The notes below the pieces were generated by a model. That model was not told where the DNA came from and did not search any database. It was given only the letters and a program-made list of their open reading frames with translations. A stretch of DNA of 44,559 bases from positions 1 through 44,559 of the forward strand of contig JAUCBJ010002531.1 in the NCBI GenBank assembly GCA_032718475.1, written 5' to 3'. The stretch is from Nemertoderma westbladi (lineage: Eukaryota; Xenacoelomorpha; Nemertodermatida; Nemertodermatidae). This document shows, in pieces, positions 1 through 11,016 of the stretch (the first letter of the stretch is position 1; each line of letters opens with the position of its first letter). The translations under genes were made by a program, and so were the position numbers.

Positions 1-385
1 ACAAAAATGCTTATTGGACTTCTATTCTAAGTAAAACTATCCCTATAAGTTACTTTTACTGGGGAAGACATAAAAGTACTTTAATAAACACTAACGATAC
101 ACTGTTGCTGTTCAACATGCTACAGTACAGCATCCCTACCTGCCTATTTGAAGGAAACAATGGAGATCGAGAAGTGGAGATTGGATGTTGCAGATGTCGG
201 AGATCGCGTGTCGTCGGATCACGTCGCCATTGAAGCGATTGCGATTGAGTTTTGACAATCTATTCTTTTTTAATTTTGAAATTTTTTTTAAGAATCTAAT
301 AATGAAATATTTCACAAATAATGTTTACGCCATGAAAAAGTTAAAGTCAATGGTGGACATGAAACTCGAAACACAATCAGGAGGA
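1..385. other. no recognised feature
   Basis: AT-rich sequence with short open frames only. Nothing resembles a known protein, RNA gene or repeat. Missing 5' exons of the kinase at 5.2 kb would lie between here and 5.19 kb, or outside the window, but I could not identify them. Confidence 0.5.
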
Positions 386-1880
386 CTACTAGGATCGGCA
401 TGCTGCATTGCAACTGCATTTTTAAGAATGCTGTGCCGGCTTGTCGACAAAATTGCGCCGCCACAACTCCCTATCTCCCATGACATTTGCTAGATCATCC
501 GCATCTTCAAGGCCAGTGTCCTTTACGATGCGTCTCAAGAAAGTCATGGGCTGTCCACCATGCTTATTCACTCCATGAGGCTGCCAAAGTACAAGATTAT
601 GCACTGGCTGGTCCTCACGGCGAAAGCAATGTCCTGCAAAACGGAGGCGATTCTGTTCTAGTGCCAAGCTTGGGGGAACCAATGAGACACCTCCAATGTT
701 ATATAGTGTCTGGTTGGTCCAGTGCCATCCAGAGATTTGGTGTCATCAACAGTTAGAGCCCAGCATGGACTCCCATAGAGGAGTACTGGAACTACTGCTG
801 CTCTAAATAATCGGATCTTAAGTTTCCGATTAATTCTCAGTGACTTCCAAATCCTGGAAAGCCTATTCAAGGCTGCCCATGCCTTTCCCTTACATATTCG
901 AAGGTCCTCACCTGACTTCCGGATCCATGATCCCAGGTAACAGAAGTCGTCCACATGCTCAAGCATACTATCCTTTGAGCTTATGCTCATCCGATCAGAG
1001 ACTTGCTGAGGACTTTCAAAGTTAACTGTCAAAATTTTGGTCTTTCTGGAGTTAATAAAAAGACCAACACTAGAAGCAGCATGTTCTATTGAGCCGAGGA
1101 GCCGTTGGGCTCCCTCTAGTGATTCTGAGAGTACTCCTAAGTCATCAGCAAAGTCTAGATCAGTTAGGTACTTGGCAGGTTTTTTTCGACTTCTGGAGCC
1201 AGTAGGTGGAGTTATCATCACCCCATCATCATTATGATGATCTAAGGACATGCGTAGAACATAGTCAACCACAATTATGAACAAGAATGTTGCAAGTGTG
1301 TCTCCCTGGAGGACGCCCCATAACACTTCAAATCGTTCTGTGTAACCGTCAACAGTAGACACAAATGTCGTTGAACCATCGTATACTGATCTGATTGCTG
1401 CAATGATTTCATCAGGAATCCCATATAATGAAAGTATGCTGAACATACGTGAGCGAGAGACTGAATCAAAGGCCTTGAAGAAGTCAACAAAGATAACAGC
1501 CAGATGCCTGTCTTTCTTTTTTGATAACTCTTCAATTATCCTTCTAAGTGCCAAAATGGGCTCCATGGTCCCACGACCTTTACGGAACCCTTTCTGATTT
1601 CTACGGAGCAGTCCCTCAATGGGATCCCTGATGCGATTTAATAGAATTATATTGTATAGCTTTGCAGCAATCGAGATCAATGAGATTCCCCGAAAAGAAC
1701 CATAGAGTGTTAGGTTGCCCTTCTTGGGAACAGGCACCAACTTATTTGTTTTCATTTCATGTGGGACTATTGTTGTTCGGTACATGTCTACTATGATGGG
1801 ATAGATGAGCTTTAAACACTCAGGTATTTTAAAGACCTCAGGGGGAACACCATCTACTCCACTGGCACGATTGGTCTTAC
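383..1880 (-). pseudogene. 5'-truncated non-LTR retrotransposon, family A (RT and C-terminal region)
   Basis: Reverse transcriptase and C-terminal region of a LINE, read right to left. The open frame starts inside the RT domain (SGVDGVPPEVFK near 1,850). It runs through motif A (VFVDFFKAFDSV), QGDTLATFLF, and the catalytic FADD box (LDFADDLGVL, a variant of YADD), to the C-terminal LYGSPCWALT. After SLDGT (about 720) a deletion of roughly 60 bases shifts the frame. The rest (RLRFAGHCFRREDQPVHNL to the end near 430) lies in another frame, so the copy is dead. No endonuclease is present, as expected for a 5'-truncated insertion. The 3' end is a short TAG-type tail near 383-392. The C-terminal layout resembles RTE/BovB-like elements, but the clade is not certain. 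Related copies lie at 11.0-11.8 and 34.8-35.9 kb. Confidence 0.88.
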
Positions 1881-2240
1881 CTTAACTACCTTAACGAACT
1901 ACCTTAAGAAACAATCATGGAGGTAACAAATCATTTTTCAACTATCGGTTTCTCTGTCAAGGTATTTCTTTATCATACTTCCTAATTCATTGGTTTTGTT
2001 GTTTGACCAATGCTGGAGACGTGCATTCCAGCCCCACCAATAACTAAATCGGATATTCCTTGACACCTTTCAAATTGTAATATTTGAATAATTATAATTT
2101 CTTTAAATTATTTTGTGTTATTAAGATAGTTCATCAAGCAATATATCAAAATTGCGATTGTGACATTCATTTTCCAGCTTCGATCTCCTATGATCTGACA
2201 TGCCAGCTACTATATAGTACGATATATGCGATATAGTTCA
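1881..2240. other. no recognised feature
   Basis: AT-rich spacer between the truncated LINE and the satellite-bearing element. No ORF, RNA or repeat structure seen. Confidence 0.4.
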
Positions 2241-2734
2241 TATATAGAGGGGGGTCATATCTAAAAATCCACCTCTAAAATCTACAAATCTTAACGAAAA
2301 CGTCTGATTTTTTGTTTGTATGTAGATTTCACTAGTCTGAATCCGACCGAAAAAAACATTTCGAAAAATTATACTGGGGTGGTTATATTTCAGCACCAAA
2401 ATTAGAAGTAGTGAACAAATTTCATAAAATTTGAAAGTTACAATTTTCAAATAATTTTTTATCAATACAGGTATTCTGGAGCGCAAAATCCATTGGAAAA
2501 TATTTAAAAATTATCTGATTACTATAAATGGCTGTTTTAGTCCTCTACGTAGGCAAAAAATGAAAAAAACAAGTAAACAGCACTTTTCAGTTTGAACACA
2601 AAATTTTTAATTCACTTGTACGATGCTATAAATTCACATTTTCAAGTTTTCTGGGGCTCTGATTCTAATGGAATAAATTTCTAATTTGCCAGATCATTGC
2701 TACTTGTATTTTCGACGCAATATGGCCAATTTTA

Positions 2735-3715
2735 GTGCCAGCACCAAATTTCGTACACATCATCAAAAAGTACAAATTTGAGACGTCCAGTGCTGTTTTT
2801 ATTAATTCCATCGGATTCAGGACACTCATAAACCCGTATAACGCAAGAAAAAAGGTGATACTATCTCTTTATCAATTTGCTTATTTTCAAAAATTTAGTG
2901 CTGGCACAACAATTTTCACCCATCGGCAAAAAATACAAGTTGAAAACTCTTATGCAATTTTTACTTATTCCATTGAATTCAGAAGCCTCACAAACTCGTA
3001 TAACGCAAGAAACAAGGGTGACACAATCAATTTATATAGTTGATGGTTTTCAAAATTTGGTGCAGAGATAATATAATTATTTATTCCATTGAATTGAGAA
3101 CCGCCATAAACCTCTAAAACACGGGAAATAAGTTGTCACAAGCAATTGAACTATTGAATAGAATTTCAAAATTTTGTGCTGACACCAAATTTTGCACACA
3201 GCACCGAAAAATACAAGTTTGATACACCTGGTGCAACTCGTATATATACCATCGAAACCAGAACCCCAAAAAACCCCTATAGCGCAAAAAACAGAATCAA
3301 ACAATCAATTTACAAAATTGACATTTCAAAATTTCGCGCTGACACCAAATTTTGCACACAGCACCGAAAAATACAAGTTTGATACACCTGGTGCAACTCG
3401 TATATATACCATCGAAACCAGAACCCCAAAAAACCCCTATAGCGCAAAAAACAGAATCAAACAATCAATTTACAAAATTGACATTTCAAAATTTCGTGCT
3501 GACACCAAATTTTGCACACAGCACCGAAAAATACAAGTTTGATACACCTGGTGCAACTCGTATATATTCCATCGAAACCAGAACCCGAAAAACCCCCTAA
3601 AAACCCCTATAGCGCAAAAGCAGGATCAAACAATCAATTTACAAAATTGACATTTCAAAATTTGGTGCTGACACCAAATTTTGGCACCCGCCGAAAAAAA
3701 CAAGTTTTATATTTC
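2735..3715. repeat. 160-bp satellite, three near-perfect and several decayed units
   Basis: The blocks starting near 3,181, 3,341 and 3,501 are almost identical over 160 bases (each with GACACCAAATTTTGCACACA near its start). A fourth starts near 3,671 after a 10-base insertion and is cut short. Decayed units can be followed leftwards through 2,900 to about 2,735 by the recurring GTGCTGRCAC...AAATACAAGTT pattern. The overlapping small ORFs here come from the array: 160 is not a multiple of 3, so the same peptides recur in rotating frames. I do not regard it as coding. Confidence 0.9.
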
Positions 3716-4010
3716 TAAATTAATATATATGAATTCTATCTAATTACAAACACCAAAAAAACGGTGTAAATCAAATATAGAGATGTTACAAATCATATTT
3801 CATGAAGTGTAATTTTCAAAAAACCTCACAGAGAAAGTGCCAAAAGTAGGGTTAAATATGGTGCTATAACTCGAAAACTACCCAATATTTTTGAAAACGG
3901 TCTTCACTAATAGGAAGACAATAGATTTTTAGGAAAAGTAGTCATAAAATTTCAGATTCCCATCTGCGTATGTTTTGGAGTTATAACAAAAAAAACAAAA
4001 AATAAATCAC

Positions 4011-4028
4011 GGGGGGGGGGGGGGGGGG
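4011..4028. repeat. homopolymer run of 18 G
   Basis: Uninterrupted G run near the right end of the satellite element. One of several long G or C runs in the window (also 10,571, 29,557, 30,025, 37,391 and 37,502). Confidence 0.95.
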
Positions 4029-4317
4029 TGGGTTCATATTGACCTCCCCCGGGTTTAATAGGGTTAAATGTGAGACGCATCTATCTTATATTTATTAACT
4101 AATCACTTATGACTTATGTCGTACCAATGGAGCACGGGCCTAACAAGACTCCTTAGGCTTATACCACTCCACAACATGGTCAAATTTACAACAGTTGAAT
4201 AACTGTGTAGGTTTGTGTGCTGATTTAAATTTACTAACTTGATGGTATATTACACATGTAAATATACCAGATTACACTGCCAGCTGCAATAAGTCATTTG
4301 AGATGAATTTAAATTTA

Positions 4318-4560
4318 ATACTACTACTACTAGGTCGAGCGAACTCGGACAGTGGAAATGAGCTTCCCGATTCTCCATAGTTGTCGCATTTTCGTTTCTC
4401 CCAAGTTCAGTATCCTTTTCAAGTTGATCTATATATGTTATGGCCGGTCGTCCACGACTACGCTTTCCATGAGTTGGTTGGTTGCCAGAGAAGTAGATCT
4501 GGTATGACCTCGTCTTTACTTCGCCAGCAGTGCCCACTGAATCTTAATCTGAATCTTAAT
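4318..4560 (-). pseudogene. 3' fragment of non-LTR retrotransposon, family B
   Basis: Read on the minus strand, the sequence encodes the C-terminal end of a LINE reverse transcriptase protein: RLRFSGHCW, then a frame break, then THGKRSRGRPAITYIDQLEK. It ends in a (TAG)n tail (CTA repeats at 4,318-4,332 on the plus strand). It matches the plus-strand fragment at 30.5 kb closely. Severely 5'-truncated and frameshifted, so a relic. Confidence 0.8.
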
Positions 4561-5191
4561 TTAACAGTTGGTAGAATATGGCTGTTTTTCTTGAATCTGG
4601 CAACACTTACTAACGAATCTTTTCCTAATTTATACTCTCTACCACACCAGATCTTACTTACTCACAGATTTGTCTGTATGAATACTGCAAATTTCTGCTT
4701 CATGGGGAAGCTATTTCAAGATATTTCTCACTGATCTCACCACCACCGTCTGTTCCTTTCAAGTTTCCTTCCAATGACTAGAAAGTAATTATTACACTGT
4801 CTTTCACTGTTTTTTTGTAGCATATAACATTTATAAATTTCGGAAGTGCGCTCTTAGCTCTTTTTTAAGTTCTCCCTATAAGGGACTGTAGGTTTAGGAT
4901 TGACTTCTCTTTGTGTTCCTCAGTATGCCTAAAAATGGGCTTCGTTACACAGCATAAATTGGCATAGTTAGTTACAACAAGCCATACGGTAGGTTTCATT
5001 ACATGCCATAAAGTAAATTTGTATTACCTTTAAAACTTTCCAATATAATTTATTTTCATGAAAGCGACAATATTTAGTTGTCGCCTCATATTCTACCAGT
5101 TAATATTATCTTATTATTATATCAGTATATGTAACATAATATTATTACTAGTATCATGGTTAATTATTCTTTCAAATTTTGTTATTTTTAG
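4561..5191. other. presumed intron upstream of kinase exon
   Basis: No ORF or repeat recognised. It ends in a pyrimidine-rich acceptor (TTATTTTTAG at 5,182-5,191) directly before the kinase exon, so at least its right part should be intronic. Confidence 0.5.
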
Positions 5192-5626
5192 CCACTATTT
5201 GAAATGCACGAAATGCCGGATTACTTTAAGCCAAAGTGGGCAGCTTTCTTTGGTGCCACAATGACTAACGGAATACAATTAATGAAAAAACACTTTCCTG
5301 AGAAAACTAGTTTGATAGAGAAAGCTCAGCTTCTTATGAATGGGGAAAAATTTGGGAGCATTGATATAGAAAACAGGATGGGCAAGTTCAAGGTGGCTAA
5401 TCATGGGGATGCCCACTTCAATAATCAGTTGTTTAGATATAGTAGCAGTACCGGTACCGGTAATCCAGGAGTGCCTAGTGACATAAGAATCATTGATCTG
5501 CAGATGGGGAGTGCTTCATCTCCTGCTAAAGATATCGCTTACTTTATGGCTATTTGTATGCCATTCAGCTCTATCATGGAAAAAGGAATTGGTTACTATC
5601 TTGACATATACTACAATAGTTTCCAG
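5192..5626 (+). CDS. EcKL/CHK-like small-molecule kinase, penultimate exon
   Basis: Exon of 145 codons between an acceptor (TTTTTAG|CC) and a donor (CAG|GTAATT), phase 0 at both ends. The peptide carries the hallmarks of the ecdysteroid-kinase-like/CHK family, which has an aminoglycoside-phosphotransferase/choline-kinase fold. The Brenner catalytic loop is NHGDAHFNNQLF (H71-G72-D73, with N77/N78 ligating metal). It is followed by IDLQMG (D102, the DFG-equivalent metal ligand) and PAKDIAYF (D114). Family members phosphorylate hydroxyl groups on small molecules such as ecdysteroids in insects; the substrate here is unknown. The N-lobe (ATP-binding) exons are not seen and may lie outside the window. 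The exon contains a small TACCGGTACCGG repeat coding STGTG (residues 86-90), which looks like a loop insertion between the two active-site motifs. Confidence 0.85.
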
Positions 5627-6344
5627 GTAATTTTTATTATTAAATTAATTACTTATTTAAATAAGGAATGAAGTGATATACATTCGCCATCAGTAACCTA
5701 ATGAATCAAAATAATAAACAATTTGAGTGTCTTTACCTGGTTTACTAATAAGAATATTAAAAATAATAAAATATTAAACGTTTTTTTTACTTATTACTAT
5801 AGGAAAGATAAAATATCTGGCAGGGTTATATTAGTTAGGTATAACTCAATGGCAGATTCAAAGTACCCCTAAAATATAATATATATGTAAGCCTATATAT
5901 ATATATATACACTTATATATTTGGACATATACATCTTTTAGGGAGTACATGTGTATAGTTGTATGATAATTGATCTGAGAATGTGAATGTGTTTTAGAAA
6001 TGTTAAGAATATTGTATGTCAACTATAAATCAATTTTCGGAAATTTTTACAGCAGGTTCCATTAATTTCATTAATTCATTTTAGATTTTGAAACGAATTG
6101 ACACAATTTCAGTAAATTAACGTTTTTAACGTAATAATATAGGAATTAATTTCTTTAGTCACACCTATAATTAATTAGACACAAATTTAAAAGAACATAA
6201 TAATGATATTCAGAAGCCAGATAGTAATGTAGATGCAAATATCATGTACAAATACCGCCATTACCTCAGTCTGCTCAGTTCAATGCACGCACAACCCGAT
6301 ATTTCTTCAAACAAGTAAACAAGCAAACAGTCGGCCAAAGCTGG

Positions 6345-6552
6345 AAGCGACCCGAAGGCTCTTCTTTCGATAGCTGCTACCCGAGGGTAGGGGTGGGCGC
6401 TACTCCTATCCCAAGATTTGCTCCAGTTATTTAAAATCTTTTAAAATTTTATCGACCCCAGGGGATGAAAGGCTGAGTGGAACCTGGCGGGGTTGAACCT
6501 ACAACGAATAGATTGCAGGCCCGGCGCTCAACCAAATGAGCTACCCCGCCGT
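6345..6552 (-). mobile_element. tRNA-derived SINE, antisense in intron
   Basis: On the minus strand from 6,552: GGCGGGGTAGCTCATTTGG (A box), then GTTCAACCCC (B box), typical of a tRNA-related Pol III promoter. A body with CTTTCATCCC and GGGGTCGATAAAAT follows. The GGGGTCGATAAA phrase also occurs in SINE bodies of molluscs and other marine invertebrates. The left (3') limit is uncertain. The head is not a clean tRNA: the arms do not pair fully. Confidence 0.7.
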
Positions 6553-6586
6553 TATTAAATAATCAAGTAATCAACATTACTTTGTC

Positions 6587-7135
6587 TGGTTTTAGTTACC
6601 CTAGTTACCCTGTAACCCTACGTGTCCTCTACTTCTCTGGTTTTAGTTACCCGAACCAGCTCTAACCCTACGTGTCCTCTACTTCTCTGGTTTTAGTTAC
6701 CCGAACCAGCTCTAACCCTACGTGTCCTCTACTTCTCTGGTTTTAGTTACCCGAACCAGCTGTAACCCTACGTGTCCTCTACTTCTCTGGTTTTAGTTAC
6801 CCGAACCAGCTGTAACCCTACGTGTCATCTACTTCTCTGGTTTTAGTTACCCGAACCAGCTCTAACCCTACGTGTCCTCTACTTCTCTGGTTTTAGTTAC
6901 CCGAACCAGCTGTAACCCTACGTGTCCTCTACTTCTCTGGTTTTAGTTACCCGAACCAGCTCTAACCCTACGTGTCCTCTACTTCTCTGGTTTTAGTTAC
7001 CCGAACCAGCTGTAACCCTACGTGTCCTCTACTTCTCTGGTTTTAGTTACCCGAACCAGCTGTAACCCTACGTGTCCTCTACTTCTCTGGTTTTAGTTAC
7101 CCGAACTAGCTCTAACCCTACGTGTCCTCTACTTG
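6587..7135. repeat. minisatellite, 50-bp unit, about 11 copies
   Basis: Regular 50-bp period with few changes; each unit includes CTAACCCTACGTGTCCTC and TCTGGTTTTAGTTACCCG. Most differences are a C/G switch in AGC(T)NTAACCC. Each unit contains a telomere-like TAACCCTA and an acceptor-like GGTTTTAG in sense orientation inside the intron. Confidence 0.95.
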
Positions 7136-7292
7136 TCGACCCCGTTACCTTTGAAATCTTTAGCAGCAGCATTCTTGAGACTTACACCTCCTTCGGGAGA
7201 TTGGAGGCCTCATCCACATCACCACACATGAGAAAAAGTAAAGTAAAGACTTCAAACAAAATGTTACAAATACAAATATTGACATGCAAAAA

Positions 7293-7718
7293 TTTTACCT
7301 ACAGTATATATAAACTCGTTAGGATTTTACCTACAGTATATATAAACTCGTTAGGATTGTACCTACAGTATATATAAACTCGTTAGGATTTTACCTACAG
7401 TATATATAAACTCTTTAGGATTTTACCTACAGTATATATAAACTCCTTAGGATTTTACCTACAGTATATATAAACTCGTTAGGATTTTACCTACAGTAAA
7501 TATAAACTCGTTAGGATTTTACCTACAGTATATATAAACTCGTTAGGATTTTACCTACAGTATATATAAACACGTTATGATTTTACCTACAATATATATA
7601 AACTCGTTAGGATTTTACCTACAGTATATATAAACTCGTTAGGATTTTACCTACAGTATATATAAACTCGTTAGGATTTTACCTACAGTATATATGAACT
7701 CGTTTTACCTACAGTATA
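7293..7718. repeat. minisatellite, 32-bp unit, about 13 copies
   Basis: Period of 32 bases; each unit contains GATTTTACCTACAGTATATA followed by TAAACTCGTTAG. Point changes (for example CTCTTTAG, CACGTTATG) mark single units, and the final copies are shortened. Each unit contains TTTTACCTACAG|TATATA, close to a polypyrimidine-AG acceptor. Confidence 0.95.
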
Positions 7719-7861
7719 CTGTATATATATATAAATATTTTGGGAATGTATCATTTTGGCTTTACTTTAGGAATGAATAATATGTTATCATAAAATTTTA
7801 ACTGGGTTCTGAATATTTCCCATGGAATTATTATAATATAATTGGGTTTTGAATTTTACAG

Positions 7862-8143
7862 AACACACTGGCAAAAATTAAATATGATGCCCCAGAAATC
7901 ACTAAAGAAATTCTAAAAGAAGAATGGGACAGAAACGCAGTAACAACTGTATTTACAGCCTTTCTCATTATTCCTGTACTTTGTACTTCTGATAAGGAGG
8001 CTTCAATGAAGGCCTTTACTGAGTTCGGTGATGCTGATGCAAGCAATCAACAGGATATATACGGGAAAATGTCATTGCCACCGGCCATTGCTCAACGATT
8101 GAAAGACATTTTTGTTTATCTGGATGAACATAATTATTTGTGA
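7862..8143 (+). CDS. EcKL/CHK-like kinase, terminal exon
   Basis: Acceptor TTTTACAG|AAC opens a frame of 93 codons ending in TGA at 8,141-8,143. The peptide starts NTLAKIKYDAPEITKE and ends FVYLDEHNYL. It is largely helical in character, as expected for the C-lobe end of this family: a helix, a buried hydrophobic stretch (TTVFTAFLIIPVL) and a final polar helix. It joins the upstream exon in phase 0 without frame damage, so the gene looks intact at its 3' end. The assignment rests on continuity with the upstream exon; alone it would not be diagnostic. Confidence 0.75.
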   Translation, partial: NTLAKIKYDAPEITKEILKEEWDRNAVTTVFTAFLIIPVLCTSDKEASMKAFTEFGDADASNQQDIYGKMSLPPAIAQRLKDIFVYLDEHNYL

Positions 8144-8186
8144 TTGTAATCCAGCATATTTTAGTTATCTTATTTATTGTGTTGTT

Positions 8187-8192
8187 AATAAA
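8187..8192 (+). promoter_or_regulatory. polyadenylation signal AATAAA
   Basis: AATAAA lies 44 bases after the kinase stop codon, followed by T-rich sequence. A short 3' UTR is plausible. Confidence 0.6.
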
Positions 8193-8199
8193 TTATTTC

Positions 8200-8934
8200 G
8201 CAATTTTAGTAGACATTGAGACTATGATGATTGATGTCGATACAAACACGATGTTTCGTAGTGTCGTAATTAAATGTATGGTAGAAACTCATTCTGTTAA
8301 TTAAATATTGATCTTTATGAAATTGAAATGATAAATGAAATAATATTAAAGTTATTTATTTATTTATTTAATTAATAATATTAGCAGTAATTAATTTTTG
8401 TGACTACGAAATTATCACCAAATATTTCGGCACTCAAGCCACACCAGAATGCAATCAACCCTAATATTGGCTAACACTTTATAATACCAGTCTCTGCTTT
8501 CTAAGGTCATTCGTAAATTGTATACAATCTAAGGCAAAAAAGTAAAGGATTTCTTCGGCCACTAGGACAGGGATTACGCACAAAGTGTTATGATTAATAT
8601 CCACAATCAAGTGAGGTCTGCCAATGCCCACAACTATACTCCCAGAGGAAACTTTCATGCCGAAAAAAAACTATCCTGGTTCCTGCATACCATTGACTAC
8701 TGTATGTAATCAATTAGTATATGTTATTTCAAACTTCATATCATCATAGCTGTGTGTGCAGACTGTGTGTGTGCAGTATATAATGTATGTATAATAATAA
8801 ATGTGTATATATTAAGAACTTAATATTAGTTAGTATGGCGAAAGTGATTATGCTATCTTACTATTGTGCTATATTTAGATTTTTTGTAATGTTATTTTAC
8901 AGGACTCATCTCCATGTGGGTATGTTTGAGTGTA
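8200..8934. other. intergenic, no recognised gene
   Basis: AT-rich sequence after the kinase. Only short open frames and a TAA/ATA-rich stretch near 8,340-8,395. Confidence 0.4.
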
Positions 8935-9245
8935 TAATAATAATAATAATAATAGGCCCATCACTTCTGACTGCTGGACTGTAGCCTCACAATCTGGCTG
9001 GCCCAGCTCAGCTGTATAGAATGTGATGGTTTTCTGCAAGATATGCGAAGCTTTCCAGCAGCGATTAAGATCCGTTGGTTTCTGACTCCGGTGCTGCGGT
9101 GTGGGATCGAACGGCCCACCAGTTTGGCGCAGATGCGGGCACCCTCTTGATCCAGCTGATCCAGACTCAGCAAGTTTTTATGTAGCGGTACCATAAACCC
9201 CGGACCCCAGATACCAGTACCAAATTGGAACTCCTGCCACCCCAA
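8935..9245 (-). mobile_element. candidate tRNA-related SINE with (ATT)n tail
   Basis: On the minus strand the block contains CAAGAGGGTGCCCGC followed by GGGCCGTTCGATCCCACACC, a good Pol III B box (GTTCGATCCC), with a weaker A box. It ends in a trinucleotide tail (AATAATAAT on the plus strand at 8,936-8,955). Its base composition is clearly more GC-rich than its surroundings. A 94-residue open frame here is incidental. Confidence 0.5.
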
Positions 9246-11010
9246 CCGGTTTTACCCAGCCTTTACATTTGACAATGTATTTCAACCACCTTCTGTTCTC
9301 TCATCTCATTTTTTGGGAGGGTAATCCCTATATTACTCGGACATGCAGCAGCCTCACCCACCACAATCTGTTCCTCACCTCATTCCACAGTCCAACCTAA
9401 TGCAAGCTTCACAATCGCAGCCACTGAATATTATGTATACAACGCCTCCAATGGTGTTAACTGCGTATAACCTGCAATCAATGGAATGCTAGATGTAGTC
9501 TACTCAAGAAAACAAGTTTTAAAGAAGTGTGTGGTCAGGCTATGAACAACTCAATCGAAATTTACTATGTCAAGCCATCATGGAGGACAATTTTGGAGGT
9601 ATGAGAGATGATAACGAGAAATGCAAACTCACTTTTAAGGAAATGGGTATGGGTTCTTTGATTACCAAATTCTGTGTTAAAAGTTTGGGTGTCTAGGCTC
9701 CTCTGGCTCCCTGTATAAGAAGTCTCTTGGGTCGACAGTTTGTTGTCTAGCAAGTCTCTGTAGTACCGGAAACCCTATGCACCATTTAGTATTTAGTTGC
9801 TGCTGCTCATGGATAATTAAGTTAAAAATTGATGCTTCCTCTGCCCTGTATTTATGATAATAATAAAGGAATTGTATTGTATAAATGATAAAAATATAGG
9901 AATAAATTGCATTGTTAAATTTCAAACTACATATCTATACGATATTCACAATTAGGTAATGTATGACTCTGACCCCGAACAGAAACAGCCATTTAACGTC
10001 AATATGTATTAGTAAGTTATTTTTCAATGGAGGTTTGGTTTTGCTGTTCGAAAAAGAACCCAATTGAGATATTAATAGCTATAACGATTGCAATAGATTT
10101 TTTAAGGTTTTTTAAGATTTTTTAAGGTTAGTCAAGAAGGCAGGTTTTGATTTTTTTTGTTTAATGTCGACAGGAATGTCTTTCCAAAAAAACTGGACAC
10201 CGAAAACTCGCAGTTGATTTGGTTGATGTCAGTCGATAGAGAGGGATCTTTTTTGAATATATTTCCTACAACTGATTCAGGTGGAATCATCTTATTATGA
10301 ACGTCTAACATTAGATTACCACAGAATACAGGGTGCCACAAAATTATCGGAAAGAGGAGAATGCGAGTAGGCTCTACACAACCTTATGATACTGTTTGAC
10401 GCAGGTATAATAAAGAGAGATCGAAGGATCCAAAAGGAACAGGCTGGCAGTCTGGGACCTAAAAGATAACCCACCCCAACCATAATTCACAAAAGGGGAA
10501 TTAAAAGCCGTAAGAGCGTCGAGCCGTTGCTATACATGTTATTTCCTAGGAAACACCCGGAAAATAACATGGGGGGGGGGGGGGGGGGGAGAACTCGAGT
10601 ACGCTTAGTCGCACAATTCTACATTTACCGTACGGTGGGCAAGCGCACAACTCCATTACCATAACAATATGGGAGAACTCAACAATGCAAAATTGCTTTC
10701 TTGCTGGAATATTTAAATTTTATAGGAATTTCGTTGTGATTAATGAAATACTACCAGTTGGGCAATAATGTTGTGGAATGAAATGGAACTATGATCTGCC
10801 GCTTTACATCTCACTGTGATTTAACCAATATATTTGTTTTAGTAGATCTTCGATGTTGTCTGCGAATTGTATCAAGCCATTGGCGGGGTGTGTCGTTTAG
10901 TTGTTAGCTTCTCATATACTTGTCTAGTACGTTTGTCAGGGTGACTGTATCTGTCATTTATTTTTTGCCAGGCTGTCTGTAGTCCGCTTGTCCTAAAAAT
11001 ATGTTGAGCT
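9246..11010. other. intergenic, no recognised gene
   Basis: Only short ORFs. It contains a run of 19 G at 10,571-10,589 and TTTTTTAAGG repeats near 10,097-10,127. The part around 10,130-10,460 has faint coding-like character with several stops and may be a very old LINE remnant, but I cannot place it. Confidence 0.35.
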
Positions 11011-11016
11011 ACCCTA

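Larger units (their letters stand above)
2247..4063. mobile_element. candidate non-autonomous repeat element enclosing a satellite
   Basis: The right end reads CCCGGGTTTAATAGGG followed by TTAA (4,064-4,067), the form of a piggyBac-type end (TTAA target, ends starting CCC). The left end has GAGGGGGGTCATAT (2,247-2,260), an imperfect inverted match to TCATATTGACCTCCCCC at 4,034-4,050, but no flanking TTAA, so it may be truncated or misplaced. Between them are the 160-bp satellite, AT-rich flanks and an 18-G run. No coding capacity was found. That this is one element is inference. Confidence 0.35.
5627..7861 (+). other. kinase intron, 2,235 bp, repeat-loaded
   Basis: The intron starts GTAATT and ends TTTTACAG. 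It is phase 0 and links exons whose peptides continue naturally (YNSFQ to NTLAKIKYDA). It contains a TA-rich run near 5,893-5,912, an antisense tRNA-derived SINE, and two minisatellites with units of 50 and 32 bp that make up about 1 kb of the intron. Confidence 0.8.

Noticed and set aside
487-1597. Plus-strand ORFs opposite the first LINE
   Set aside because: Shadows of the minus-strand reverse transcriptase; their peptides have no family features and recur opposite the other LINE copies.
3176-3718. Four similar small ORFs in tandem (possible peptide cluster)
   Set aside because: They repeat only because the 160-bp satellite repeats; the period is not a multiple of three and no start or signal context is kept.
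6480-6552. tRNA gene on the minus strand
   Set aside because: Good A and B boxes, but stems are imperfect and it continues into a SINE-type body.
6587-7718. Regular repeats suggesting a CRISPR array
   Set aside because: Units are contiguous without unique spacers, and the context is a eukaryotic intron; these are minisatellites.
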